Assembly: GCA_903904615.1 (NCBI GenBank)
Contig: CAIVDG010000060.1
Coordinates: forward strand, 1 to 14,517
Length of the DNA stretch: 14,517 nucleotides
Origin: an uncultured Acidimicrobiaceae bacterium
Lineage (GTDB): Bacteria; Actinomycetota; Acidimicrobiia; Acidimicrobiales; Ilumatobacteraceae
Direction of reading: 5' to 3'
Shown one piece after another: positions 1 through 6,683 of the stretch. The notes beneath the pieces are model-generated. The model saw only the letters and a list, made by a program, of their open reading frames with translations. It made no database searches and was not told the DNA's origin. How positions within the stretch are numbered: the first letter of the stretch is position 1; every line of letters starts with the position of its first letter. The position numbers and the translations under genes are program-made.

Positions 1-152
1 TGAAGGAAGTTCGTTCTGCAGTTCTGTACGAGAAGCCGCACTCTGTGGTTCAGTGTGATTACGTGTGGAAGCACACGGACTTGTGGATCAACTTCCCATG
101 GAGCGATAAAGACCCCGTGGTGAAGCGTGATGGCATCGTTAGAGACGCATAG
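1..152 (+). CDS. C-terminal fragment of an unrecognised protein (5' end outside window)
   Basis: An open frame enters from the left edge (first full codon at base 3) and ends at TAG 150-152, giving 49 residues. The fragment is rich in charged and aromatic residues, with a tryptophan-containing stretch (KHTDLWINFPWSDKD) and the end VKRDGIVRDA. There is no membrane segment and no motif that I recognise. Codon use resembles that of the neighbouring genes, which supports a real coding end rather than a chance frame. Its stop lies 12 bases from the stop of the convergent FAD oxidoreductase, so the two genes meet tail to tail with no clear terminator between them. The function cannot be told from this piece. 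Confidence 0.55.
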   Translation, partial: KEVRSAVLYEKPHSVVQCDYVWKHTDLWINFPWSDKDPVVKRDGIVRDA

Positions 153-164
153 TTAACAAAACTG

Positions 165-1700
165 TTAGCGCATTTCCTTCAGCACGGTGAGTGCTGTGTT
201 TCTACCGCTGGCTCCCCATACACCGGCGCCTGGGAATGTTGCTGCGCCTGTGAGATACAAGCCCTTGATGGGTGTGTGATAGCGGGTGAGTTCGGGATTC
301 GTACCCATGAACGCTGCCAATGGTCCACCAGCAAAACTTGTGGCGTGACCTTTTGGCAGATGGAACTTGGTTTCGTAATCGGCAGGCGTCATGACGCGCC
401 AATCCGTAATGGTGTCCATGAAATTGGGTTGAGCAAGTGTTGCGAACTGACGTAACCATCGCTCGGGTTCATCTTTCGAGTCCCAGCCATCGGTGAAGGA
501 ATACGGGGTGTACAACGACTCAAGGCTGAACACGTGTTGACCTGATGGTGCGAGAGTGGAGTCGGTGACAGATGGCGAGTTTGCAAGCAATGCCATGCGT
601 GGCATTGTCCGACCTTCTTGCATGAGTTGAGCCCCGCGATGTAGTTCTGCAAGTGAAGGGCTCACAATGATGGTGGAGGCAACTGGCGCGCGACCAAGAA
701 GCGATGGAGCTTCTGTTGTAACAGCATCAATCTTTGATTCGTATCCTTCGCCCGCGGGAGATGCTTCCCAGCGTTCAACAAGCGATTGTGCACGTGCTGG
801 CGGGTTCTTTAGCCACTTCACGAACGTACGGTGTGGATCGCATGCCGACACCACAATGCGAGCCGTCACGGTTGCTCCATCGCTTGTCTGAACAGCGCGT
901 ACGGCATTGCCTTCGCACATGATTCCTACAACTTTTGTTCCTGTTCGCAACAGGCCACCTGATTGCAAGAACGAGTTCTTGAGTGCTTCGGGTAACGCTC
1001 CGCTTCCACCGACGGGGCGGCCAACATGTGCAACGTGGCGAAGTGCAAACGCCACCGCACCGAGTCCAGTACCGGGTGTCTCGGGTGAGAGCCCCCACAC
1101 AACGGGGCCTTCCACCATGGCGGGGCCAATGATGGCTTCATTCGTAAAGAACTCGCGCATAACGTCGGCAGCCGACATACGGCTCATACGCAACATTGTG
1201 GCGACGCCTCGTCCGCCCTTACGAATGACGCTTGAGAGAAGTGAGCCCCGCGTGGGTGGTTGCGAGGATGCATCGAGAATGAGTTTTGCTACTGGAATTG
1301 TTGCTCGTGCAAATTTTCTGTATCCATCAACAGAATCTGGATGACTATGGGCGATGGATTCCACGGTTTGCTCAACGTCGTGCCACAGCTCCCATGGTGT
1401 TTGACTTGTCCAATCAAGATTCACTTGTGGAGGTTCCACGTTCATGTACGACAGGCCGTAGCGAGCAAGATTCAGCTCGTCTGCAACGGGAGTTGTGCGA
1501 AACGTGAGATGGTCGCAATTGCAGATGTTGACTCGAGCGCCAGCGAAGTGATCACTCGCCGCTGTGCCTCCCACCTCGGAGCGAGCCTCAATGAGAAGAG
1601 TGGAGAGTCCTTCTCGCGCTAGGTATGCGGCCGTGACAAGACCGTTGTGGCCAGCACCAATGACGATGGCGTCAAAGTCGCTTGATGGTGGTTTCGTCAT
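165..1700 (-). CDS. Phytoene-dehydrogenase-like FAD-dependent oxidoreductase
   Basis: A 511-residue flavoprotein of the COG1233 (CrtI / PYROXD2-like) group. Near the N-terminus is the dinucleotide-binding fold: GAGHNG at residues 15-20, the acidic end of the second strand (E38) and the GG pair at 44-45 that contacts FAD. The C-terminus carries the second FAD-contact block, with LYLTGAATFPGAGVWGASG followed by RNTAL, as expected for this family. Length matches the family (about 500-530). Relatives desaturate or isomerise carotenoids, but many members have unknown substrates, and no phytoene synthase or other carotenoid gene is nearby, so a carotenoid role is not supported. The ATG at 1700 is 33 bases from the start of the divergent creatininase-family gene, so the promoters must overlap. 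The region before the start has only a weak purine run (GAAAG) as a possible ribosome site. The family is secure; the substrate is unknown. Confidence 0.88.
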   Translation of the reverse strand: MTKPPSSDFDAIVIGAGHNGLVTAAYLAREGLSTLLIEARSEVGGTAASDHFAGARVNICNCDHLTFRTTPVADELNLARYGLSYMNVEPPQVNLDWTSQTPWELWHDVEQTVESIAHSHPDSVDGYRKFARATIPVAKLILDASSQPPTRGSLLSSVIRKGGRGVATMLRMSRMSAADVMREFFTNEAIIGPAMVEGPVVWGLSPETPGTGLGAVAFALRHVAHVGRPVGGSGALPEALKNSFLQSGGLLRTGTKVVGIMCEGNAVRAVQTSDGATVTARIVVSACDPHRTFVKWLKNPPARAQSLVERWEASPAGEGYESKIDAVTTEAPSLLGRAPVASTIIVSPSLAELHRGAQLMQEGRTMPRMALLANSPSVTDSTLAPSGQHVFSLESLYTPYSFTDGWDSKDEPERWLRQFATLAQPNFMDTITDWRVMTPADYETKFHLPKGHATSFAGGPLAAFMGTNPELTRYHTPIKGLYLTGAATFPGAGVWGASGRNTALTVLKEMR

Positions 1701-1721
1701 TTGTTCATTCTTTCACTGAGA

Positions 1722-1727
1722 TAGGTT
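1722..1727 (+). promoter_or_regulatory. Likely -10 box (TAGGTT) of a leaderless creatininase-family gene
   Basis: TAGGTT fits the actinobacterial TANNNT -10 consensus and ends 6 bases before the ATG at 1734. No purine-rich ribosome site stands before the ATG. This spacing would place the RNA start on or next to the first base of the start codon. A partial -35 (TTGTTC at 1701-1706) is 15 bases upstream, which is shorter than usual. Confidence 0.45.
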
Positions 1728-1733
1728 GAGTAC

Positions 1734-2510
1734 ATGGTTTCATCTCGACATTTGGCGAACTTGCGTGCACCTGAACTTCCCGGTGCTCTCACGAAAGACT
1801 CCGTCATTGTTCTTCCCCTTGGTGCCATTGAGCAACACGGACCACATCTTCCGCTGAACACCGACTTTGTGGTTGCCGATGAAGTGTCGAAGGCCGCAGT
1901 GGAGAAAGTGGGGGAGGAAACCAATGCATGGCTCTTGCCCACCCTTCCTTTCACCAAGTCCAACGAGCATGCATGGTCGGCGGGAACAATGTGGTTATCG
2001 GCAACAACTTTGATGGCCGTGCTCGACGACATTGCCCGAAGTGTGGCATCGACGCCCGCTCGAAAGCTCTTGTTCATCAATGGCCACGGCGGAAACAGTG
2101 CTCTTACGGCGATGATGAATCGTGAGATTCGTTTGAAATGGGGATTGCAAACATTCCTTGCCCATCCCCACATGCCAGCCGACCAAGGTGGAAGTTCGGC
2201 TGAATCGGAACTTGGAATGGGAGTGCATGGCGGCATGGATGAAACCTCTGTCATGTTGCACCTACGTCCCGAACTTGTTGACATGACGGTCGCTGTTCGT
2301 CGTGTGCCAGAAAAACTGGCGAAGAACGAGCATGTTCGTTTTGGTGGGAAAGTTGCATTTGGTTGGCTGTCAAATGATTTCTTCCCCGAGGGCCACATTG
2401 GTGATCCAACGGGAGCAAATGCAGAAATCGGTTCACGCATGTTTGACTCCGCAGTGACGTCCCTTTCTGGGGCTCTTCGAGAAATCAGCACTTTCGATTT
2501 CGGTCGGTAG
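1734..2510 (+). CDS. Creatininase-family metal-dependent amidohydrolase
   Basis: A 258-residue protein of the creatininase / MftE / ArfB superfamily, enzymes that hydrolyse small cyclic or linear amides with divalent metals. The N-terminal motif PLGAIEQHGPHLPLNTD supplies the expected ligands E33, H35 and D44. NGHGGN at 116-121 supplies H118, and HGGMDETS near 165-172 matches the family's HAGxxETS block. Classical creatininase has NGHYEN with a second-site glutamate at this place. Here it is glycine, as in family members that do not act on creatinine, so I do not call it creatininase. It is probably cytoplasmic, as no signal peptide is seen. It is divergent from an FAD oxidoreductase and convergent with an ABC-importer operon that ends in a CodA-like deaminase and LLM enzyme gene set, which suggests a shared role in processing a nitrogenous compound. 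ATG 1734 is favoured by the -10 box placement. Confidence 0.88.
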   Translation: MVSSRHLANLRAPELPGALTKDSVIVLPLGAIEQHGPHLPLNTDFVVADEVSKAAVEKVGEETNAWLLPTLPFTKSNEHAWSAGTMWLSATTLMAVLDDIARSVASTPARKLLFINGHGGNSALTAMMNREIRLKWGLQTFLAHPHMPADQGGSSAESELGMGVHGGMDETSVMLHLRPELVDMTVAVRRVPEKLAKNEHVRFGGKVAFGWLSNDFFPEGHIGDPTGANAEIGSRMFDSAVTSLSGALREISTFDFGR

Positions 2511-2514
2511 AACG

Positions 2515-2544
2515 AAAAGGGGAGGAACCTTTCGGCTCCTCCCC
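2515..2544 (-). terminator. Rho-independent terminator of the importer operon
   Basis: An 11-pair stem with a single A/C mismatch pairs 2519-2529 with 2534-2544 around a 4-base loop (TTTC). Read on the minus strand, the stem is followed directly by TTTT (the AAAA at 2515-2518). It lies 26 bases beyond the stop of the substrate-binding protein gene. On the plus strand no T-run follows, so it mainly serves the minus-strand operon. Confidence 0.8.
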
Positions 2545-2552
2545 AGTCCGTC

Positions 2553-2572
2553 ACTTTCGTGAGAAAGTTTTT
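2553..2572 (+). terminator. Weak terminator for the creatininase-family gene
   Basis: ACTTTC (2553-2558) pairs with GAAAGT (2563-2568) across a GTGA loop and is followed by TTTT on the plus strand. The stem is short and AT-rich, so termination may be partial. It overlaps the stop codon of the convergent lipoprotein gene. Confidence 0.4.
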
Positions 2573-3728
2573 AGCCCAGCTTGATTGATGGGTCGATGTA
2601 CTTGTTGGTGACAACGTCATCTGCAACAAGGCCATCTTTTACCTTTGAACCGGTTGATGTGAATACTGGTCCTGCAACCTCGATGAACTTGGTAACACGA
2701 TCGATGTCGAATGAACCAAGTGTTCCGTCGGGGCTGTTTGCAATCAGGTTGTCTGCTTGCATCTGGTCAACAGCTGCTGCTGCCTGACCGGCGTCGTATA
2801 CCCAACCGTTGTTGTACTGCGTTACCGCGTCAAGAACGATTGCATTTGCGCGCTCTGGAGATGCGAGGTAGCTCACCATTGCCTTTTGAATAACTGGTAC
2901 AAGTTCCTTCAAGCAGGAGTCGTACTTCTCGATGGTTGCGGGAATGCCGCCAAGTGACTGTGCGTATGCCGTCCAGCCTGCATCGTGGATGTACTGGTAA
3001 CCAACTGGCTTCATCCAGTCCTTCAGAACCTTCTCGTAGAAGTATGGCTCTGCAGTACCGAATCCCTGTTGTGCGTCTTTTCCGCCAGCGGCAAGGAACG
3101 ATGCAGGAGCACCGTCATATGTGCCATCTGTCTGTGCCTTGTCGAGAATGCCGGTTGCTGTGAAGTACTCCATGTACGCAGCGCCATTGAAGTAGCGAAC
3201 TTTCACACCCTTTTCCTTCAGGTCGCCAATTGCCTTGACGTCTGGGTAGGTCTCGGGGTCCCACATGATGATCTGTGGGTTGATGTTGAAAGGTGCAACA
3301 ACGGCAATAGTGGGCAATTCGCCACCGGATTGCGATACCGACTCGTCAGTGCTGGTGAAGCCCAAGAGAATCTCAGGATCCTTGTACAACTCTGATGTGA
3401 CTTGGCTGTATCCGATTGCAGGACCGCCTGCGCGAACTTGAACCTTCACGCCAGTGCTCTTGCCTTCCGACACGAGGTCACCGGTAACGCGGAACTTTTC
3501 GGTATCGATGGTGTAGCCATCGCCGATCAGTTCGTACAGGTTTCCGTGTTCTGCTTCTGGGTTCCAGTCTGTTTGCAGAATGACGGTTTCTGGGCAACCA
3601 GCGGCTGCCAAGTCGACGCCTTCAGCTGCAGCTGGAGTTGTGGTGTCGGACGACGAATCGCTACCACCGCACGCAGCAAGCGTGAGTGATGCCGCGATTG
3701 CGACTCCGAGTAGTGGTCTCATCTTCAT
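2571..3728 (-). CDS. ABC-importer substrate-binding lipoprotein (NMT1/SsuA-like)
   Basis: A 385-residue secreted lipoprotein. Residues 1-19 form a signal peptide (charged KMR, then a hydrophobic core) ending in the lipobox LAAC, with C20 as the lipid anchor. A short Ser/Thr/Asp-rich linker follows. The mature part looks like the periplasmic-binding fold of the nitrate/sulfonate/taurine/thiamine-precursor group, based on weak overall similarity and on the matching ATPase and permease genes just upstream. It captures the ligand outside the membrane and hands it to the permease. The ligand cannot be read from the sequence. It is the last gene of the operon, 33 bases after the permease, with the only strong ribosome site of the importer genes (AGGAGAA) and a repeat-rich leader, which fits the higher dose a binding protein needs. 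It is closed by a strong hairpin terminator. An alternative start two codons in (second ATG) changes nothing of substance. Confidence 0.85.
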   Translation of the reverse strand: MKMRPLLGVAIAASLTLAACGGSDSSSDTTTPAAAEGVDLAAAGCPETVILQTDWNPEAEHGNLYELIGDGYTIDTEKFRVTGDLVSEGKSTGVKVQVRAGGPAIGYSQVTSELYKDPEILLGFTSTDESVSQSGGELPTIAVVAPFNINPQIIMWDPETYPDVKAIGDLKEKGVKVRYFNGAAYMEYFTATGILDKAQTDGTYDGAPASFLAAGGKDAQQGFGTAEPYFYEKVLKDWMKPVGYQYIHDAGWTAYAQSLGGIPATIEKYDSCLKELVPVIQKAMVSYLASPERANAIVLDAVTQYNNGWVYDAGQAAAAVDQMQADNLIANSPDGTLGSFDIDRVTKFIEVAGPVFTSTGSKVKDGLVADDVVTNKYIDPSIKLG

Positions 3729-3731
3729 AGG

Positions 3732-3758
3732 TGGTTGTTCTCCTGGTTGTGTGGTTGT
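3732..3758 (-). repeat. Three copies of a 7-base repeat in the leader of the binding-protein gene
   Basis: On the minus strand ACAACCA occurs three times, at 3758-3752, 3750-3744 and 3738-3732, directly before the lipoprotein start. The ribosome site lies between the second and third copies. The result is an unstructured CA-rich leader. Confidence 0.6.
3738..3744 (-). promoter_or_regulatory. Strong ribosome binding site of the substrate-binding protein gene
   Basis: AGGAGAA on the minus strand, 9 bases before the ATG at 3728. It is stronger than any site before the permease or ATPase genes, fixes the lipoprotein start, and suggests independent, stronger translation of the binding protein. 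Confidence 0.75.
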
Positions 3759-3761
3759 GGG

Positions 3762-4625
3762 TCACTGACCCCTAGTGGTGATGTGCCATTTTCCAATGGC
3801 TGCGCGCGACAACCATCCGAAAAAGAGGAACACCACCAGACCTAAAACGCTCGCCATGATGATCGCCGTGATTAACTCGGCGCCCCACAGGCGGTTGCGG
3901 TACACGTCAATTTGCGCGCCGATTCCAACGACGCCGCCTTGACGGAAATAGAAGTCGCCAACGACTGCGCCGATTACGGCGAGTCCGGCAGAAATGCGAA
4001 GACCAACAAATATGTTCGGCAAAGCAGCGGGGAACTGCAACTTAATGAGACGAGTCCAGCGCGATGCACCTTGCAGTGTGAACAGTTCATGTTGACTCTT
4101 CTCCGCTGACAACAAACCGAACAACGTGTTGCTCACGATGGGGAACACGGCGATAAGAACAACGACAAGTACGCGCTGCTTTTGCGCACCATCTATGAGT
4201 GCCCTAATGAGCGGGGTTAACGCCAGCACGGGAGCGCTTTGAACAGCCACCAAGTACGGCCATGTTGCTCGTTCGAGCCAGCGGCTCATGCTCATGATGA
4301 CAGCAAGAGCCATGCCCACCACAATGGTGATGACGAGACCCATGATGGCAACCTTTGCGGAATCCCACAGTGACATCAAGATGGGTTGAAAGCCGCGACT
4401 TTCGCCGGTGCGCCACACCAAGAAGCCTTCATTAATCACTTCATGGGGAGTGGGCAAAAGGAATCGCTTATGCGGCGGAAGAATGACCCCAGACAGCAGA
4501 TACCACGAACCGATGAAAAGTGCGAAGACAATTGCGGGGCCAGAATAGTCCGCGATGCTGAATCGTTGTTTCTGATCGGGAATTACTTCGTCGACGATGG
4601 AGTGTTGCGTATCGATGGAACTCAT
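3762..4625 (-). CDS. ABC-importer permease (SsuC/TauC-like)
   Basis: A 287-residue inner-membrane protein with about six hydrophobic segments, the first near residues 30-49. In the second half is the cytoplasmic coupling loop typical of these permeases (LQGASRWTRLIKLQ, then FPAALPNIFVGL), which contacts the ATPase. It would work as a homodimer and form the channel of the importer with the ATPase and lipoprotein encoded on either side. I use the ATG at 4625, not an in-frame start at 4664. The ATG at 4625 overlaps the stop of the ATPase gene as ATGA, a classic sign of translational coupling, and the longer version would add a sequence unlike the family. The substrate is unknown; relatives carry sulfonates, nitrate, pyrimidine precursors or riboflavin. 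Confidence 0.9.
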   Translation of the reverse strand: MSSIDTQHSIVDEVIPDQKQRFSIADYSGPAIVFALFIGSWYLLSGVILPPHKRFLLPTPHEVINEGFLVWRTGESRGFQPILMSLWDSAKVAIMGLVITIVVGMALAVIMSMSRWLERATWPYLVAVQSAPVLALTPLIRALIDGAQKQRVLVVVLIAVFPIVSNTLFGLLSAEKSQHELFTLQGASRWTRLIKLQFPAALPNIFVGLRISAGLAVIGAVVGDFYFRQGGVVGIGAQIDVYRNRLWGAELITAIIMASVLGLVVFLFFGWLSRAAIGKWHITTRGQ

Positions 4626-5398
4626 TGGTGTGCTCCTCGAAGCGCGTGGGAGATTTCTCCACACATTTCGGCGAACGCTGGCTCGTAACGCAAATCGTGA
4701 TTGCGTGGATATTCAAACGGAATGTCGAAGGACGCAACGATGCGACCGGGGCGAGCGGACATAACCAGAACCTTGGTGGACATGTACACGGCTTCGGTAA
4801 TGGAGTGTGTAATGAACATTCCAGCAAAGCCTTCGCGTTGGAACAACTGAAGTACTTCGTCGTTCAGTCGCTCACGAGTGATTTCGTCTAATGCGCCGAA
4901 TGGTTCATCGAAGAGGAAGACTTTTGGCTTCATCACCAAAGAGCGAGCAAGCGAAGCGCGCATACGCATTCCGCCGGACAGTTGACGTGGGTATTTGTCT
5001 TCGAAACCGCGAAGGCCTACAAGGTCGATTGCCTCGGCTGCCTTCTCTTTGCGATCGGTCTTGCTGAGCCCGTGAAGTTCAGCGATGAGTTCCACATTCT
5101 TTTGCACCGTGCGCCAGGGCATGAGGGTGGCATCTTGGAAGACGTATCCGATGCTGTCTCTGTCGACACTGCATGTTCCGCCGGTGTTTGATTCCAGATT
5201 AGAAGCAATGCGAAGCAAGGTGGATTTTCCGCAGCCAGAGGGGCCAACAACGGTGACAAACTCTCCGGCGTTGACGGACAGAGACACATTGTCTAATGCT
5301 CTGGTTCCGTCGGGGAAAGTCATTGACACGCTCGAAAAGTCGAGCAAGGTCTGACCTGAGTTATTGCTCATGTTTGCGCCTGTCTGCATCTCAAACAT
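4622..5398 (-). CDS. ABC-importer ATP-binding protein (SsuB/TauB-like)
   Basis: A 258-residue nucleotide-binding subunit that powers the importer. All the motifs are present: Walker A GPSGCGKST (52-60), Q-loop Q88, signature LSGGM (140-144), Walker B VFLFDEP (160-166) and the switch histidine H198. The D-loop region FGALDEITR is that of the nitrate/taurine/sulfonate group. The start is uncertain. ATG 5398 has a GGAG seven bases upstream and is my choice. ATG 5371 (MSNNSGQ) would fit the usual family N-terminus with no good ribosome site. A GTG at 5452 gives a 276-residue form that begins 8 bases after the upstream stop. The stop overlaps the permease start (ATGA). It is downstream of the CodA-like amidohydrolase on the same strand, so the importer and enzyme are probably co-transcribed. 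Confidence 0.9.
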   Translation of the reverse strand: MFEMQTGANMSNNSGQTLLDFSSVSMTFPDGTRALDNVSLSVNAGEFVTVVGPSGCGKSTLLRIASNLESNTGGTCSVDRDSIGYVFQDATLMPWRTVQKNVELIAELHGLSKTDRKEKAAEAIDLVGLRGFEDKYPRQLSGGMRMRASLARSLVMKPKVFLFDEPFGALDEITRERLNDEVLQLFQREGFAGMFITHSITEAVYMSTKVLVMSARPGRIVASFDIPFEYPRNHDLRYEPAFAEMCGEISHALRGAHQ

Positions 5399-5460
5399 TG
5401 CCGTACTCCGCACAGCAGTCACCATAAATGATGAACGCGACTTGCGTGTCACGGAAATGT

Positions 5461-6681
5461 TTACTTTATGTTTCTCTTTGGTTCGGTAATCACGACGCCG
5501 CCATATACGACTGTTCTGTCGGGGGGCCCCATCGCGATTGCCTCTCGTAGATTAGTCGCACGAATCCCTATGAAATTGCCTGCTTCGCCGACGCGAAGCG
5601 ACGATGGGGTGCCGTGAACAGCGAGGTGCGAATGGGTGGTGATCATCTCGAAAGATTGGTCAGGGGTCTCGTGCGCAGCAACCATCATGAGATTGGCAAT
5701 CTCTAACGGGTCCGCACGGCCAACGAGATTGAACGGGTCTTGGAGGTTGTCCGCGCCAGCGGCCACAACAACGCCTGCCTGCCGCAATAACTGGCTGGGT
5801 GTAATGCCTCGTGGTGCAAGGCTGTGGATATCTCTAGCCTGCAAGAACAGATTTGTTTGCGGAAGTGCCACCACAGTGATTCCAGCGGCGGCAACTTTGT
5901 CGGCGATTCGTCGTATGTCATCAAGAGTTCGTGTCGATAGTGAAACGCAATGGCTAGCGGTGACCTGGTGTGAGATACCCCGTTCAATCATGAGGTCGGC
6001 TAGGTGTTCTAGATCGCTTGAGTCGGTGCGCAAATTCTCATCTGCATGTAGGTCAAGCGGTAGACCCGATTCAAGCGCAAGCGTGAGGAGTACATCGACG
6101 GCTTCTTTGGGGTTCGGGTCGAGGTGCGGACAGCCACCCACTACATGAACTCCACACGCAATGGCTTCACGCGCCAGCGAAAGGCGGGACGGTGCCTCGG
6201 GCCCAGTAACAGGCCATTCAAGCAACATGGCTACTTGAACATCGATGAAGTCTTTGCAGCGATTGCGGGCTTCAAGAAGAGCGGTAACCGACGTAAGGCC
6301 ACCAGCCACCGTGGTATCGGCATGCGTGCGAACCGACGTCACGCCATTGCGAGACATGAGTTGAGCGGCTCGCGTAGCTCGCTCCACGGTGTCATCGAAC
6401 GTAATGGTGTGTCGGATTGCTTCAAGACCTCGGATTGCTCCCATGAGATCGCCGTCTGGATTGTCTACTCGGTCGGCAAGGAATGCCTTATCGAGATGGG
6501 AGTGTGGTTCGACAAAAGAGGGAAGTACGAGTAGTCCTGCTAGCGACTCTTCAACTTCATAGGTGTTGTTGTGCCGGTCTTGCGCAGGTGTAATGGCAGC
6601 GATGCGACCATGTTCATCGCACAAGATGTCGACAAGTTCACCTTCGAGACGACCGTCAGTGAACAGCGTCCGCCGAGGCAT
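5461..6681 (-). CDS. CodA-like metal-dependent amidohydrolase (cytosine/creatinine deaminase group)
   Basis: A 406-residue enzyme of the amidohydrolase superfamily, in the branch of bacterial cytosine deaminase, creatinine deaminase and related aminohydrolases. Expected ligands are in order: FVEPHSHLDKA with H60 and H62, H212 and the proton-shuttling E215 in LHADE, H244 in SHC, and D311 in GADNLQDPF. In E. coli CodA the metal aspartate is followed by a second aspartate that helps set specificity; here it is N312, as in family members acting on other rings. I therefore expect hydrolytic deamination or ring opening of a small N-heterocycle, but not necessarily cytosine. It is cytoplasmic, with no signal peptide. 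The start ATG 6681 is only 2 bases after the LLM gene stop, with no ribosome site, so translation is probably coupled. The importer genes follow, suggesting that it acts on the imported compound. Confidence 0.86.
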   Translation of the reverse strand: MPRRTLFTDGRLEGELVDILCDEHGRIAAITPAQDRHNNTYEVEESLAGLLVLPSFVEPHSHLDKAFLADRVDNPDGDLMGAIRGLEAIRHTITFDDTVERATRAAQLMSRNGVTSVRTHADTTVAGGLTSVTALLEARNRCKDFIDVQVAMLLEWPVTGPEAPSRLSLAREAIACGVHVVGGCPHLDPNPKEAVDVLLTLALESGLPLDLHADENLRTDSSDLEHLADLMIERGISHQVTASHCVSLSTRTLDDIRRIADKVAAAGITVVALPQTNLFLQARDIHSLAPRGITPSQLLRQAGVVVAAGADNLQDPFNLVGRADPLEIANLMMVAAHETPDQSFEMITTHSHLAVHGTPSSLRVGEAGNFIGIRATNLREAIAMGPPDRTVVYGGVVITEPKRNIK

Positions 6682-6683
6682 GT

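Noticed and set aside
151..170. Short inverted repeat TAACA-AAAC-TGTTA between the two tail-to-tail genes
   Set aside because: Five AT-rich pairs with no T-run on either side are too weak to call a terminator.
775..1622. Several open frames of 70-145 codons on both strands inside the FAD oxidoreductase gene
   Set aside because: They are out-of-frame shadows of a strongly supported gene, with Arg/Cys/His-rich translations and no motifs.
1697..2635. A 312-codon minus-strand frame antisense to the creatininase-family gene
   Set aside because: The plus-strand product has all the family motifs. The antisense product is low in recognisable structure and crosses the terminator into the next gene.
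4626..4664. Longer permease form starting at 4664
   Set aside because: It would overlap the ATPase gene by 43 bases with a non-family N-terminus, whereas the ATGA at 4625 is a standard coupled start.
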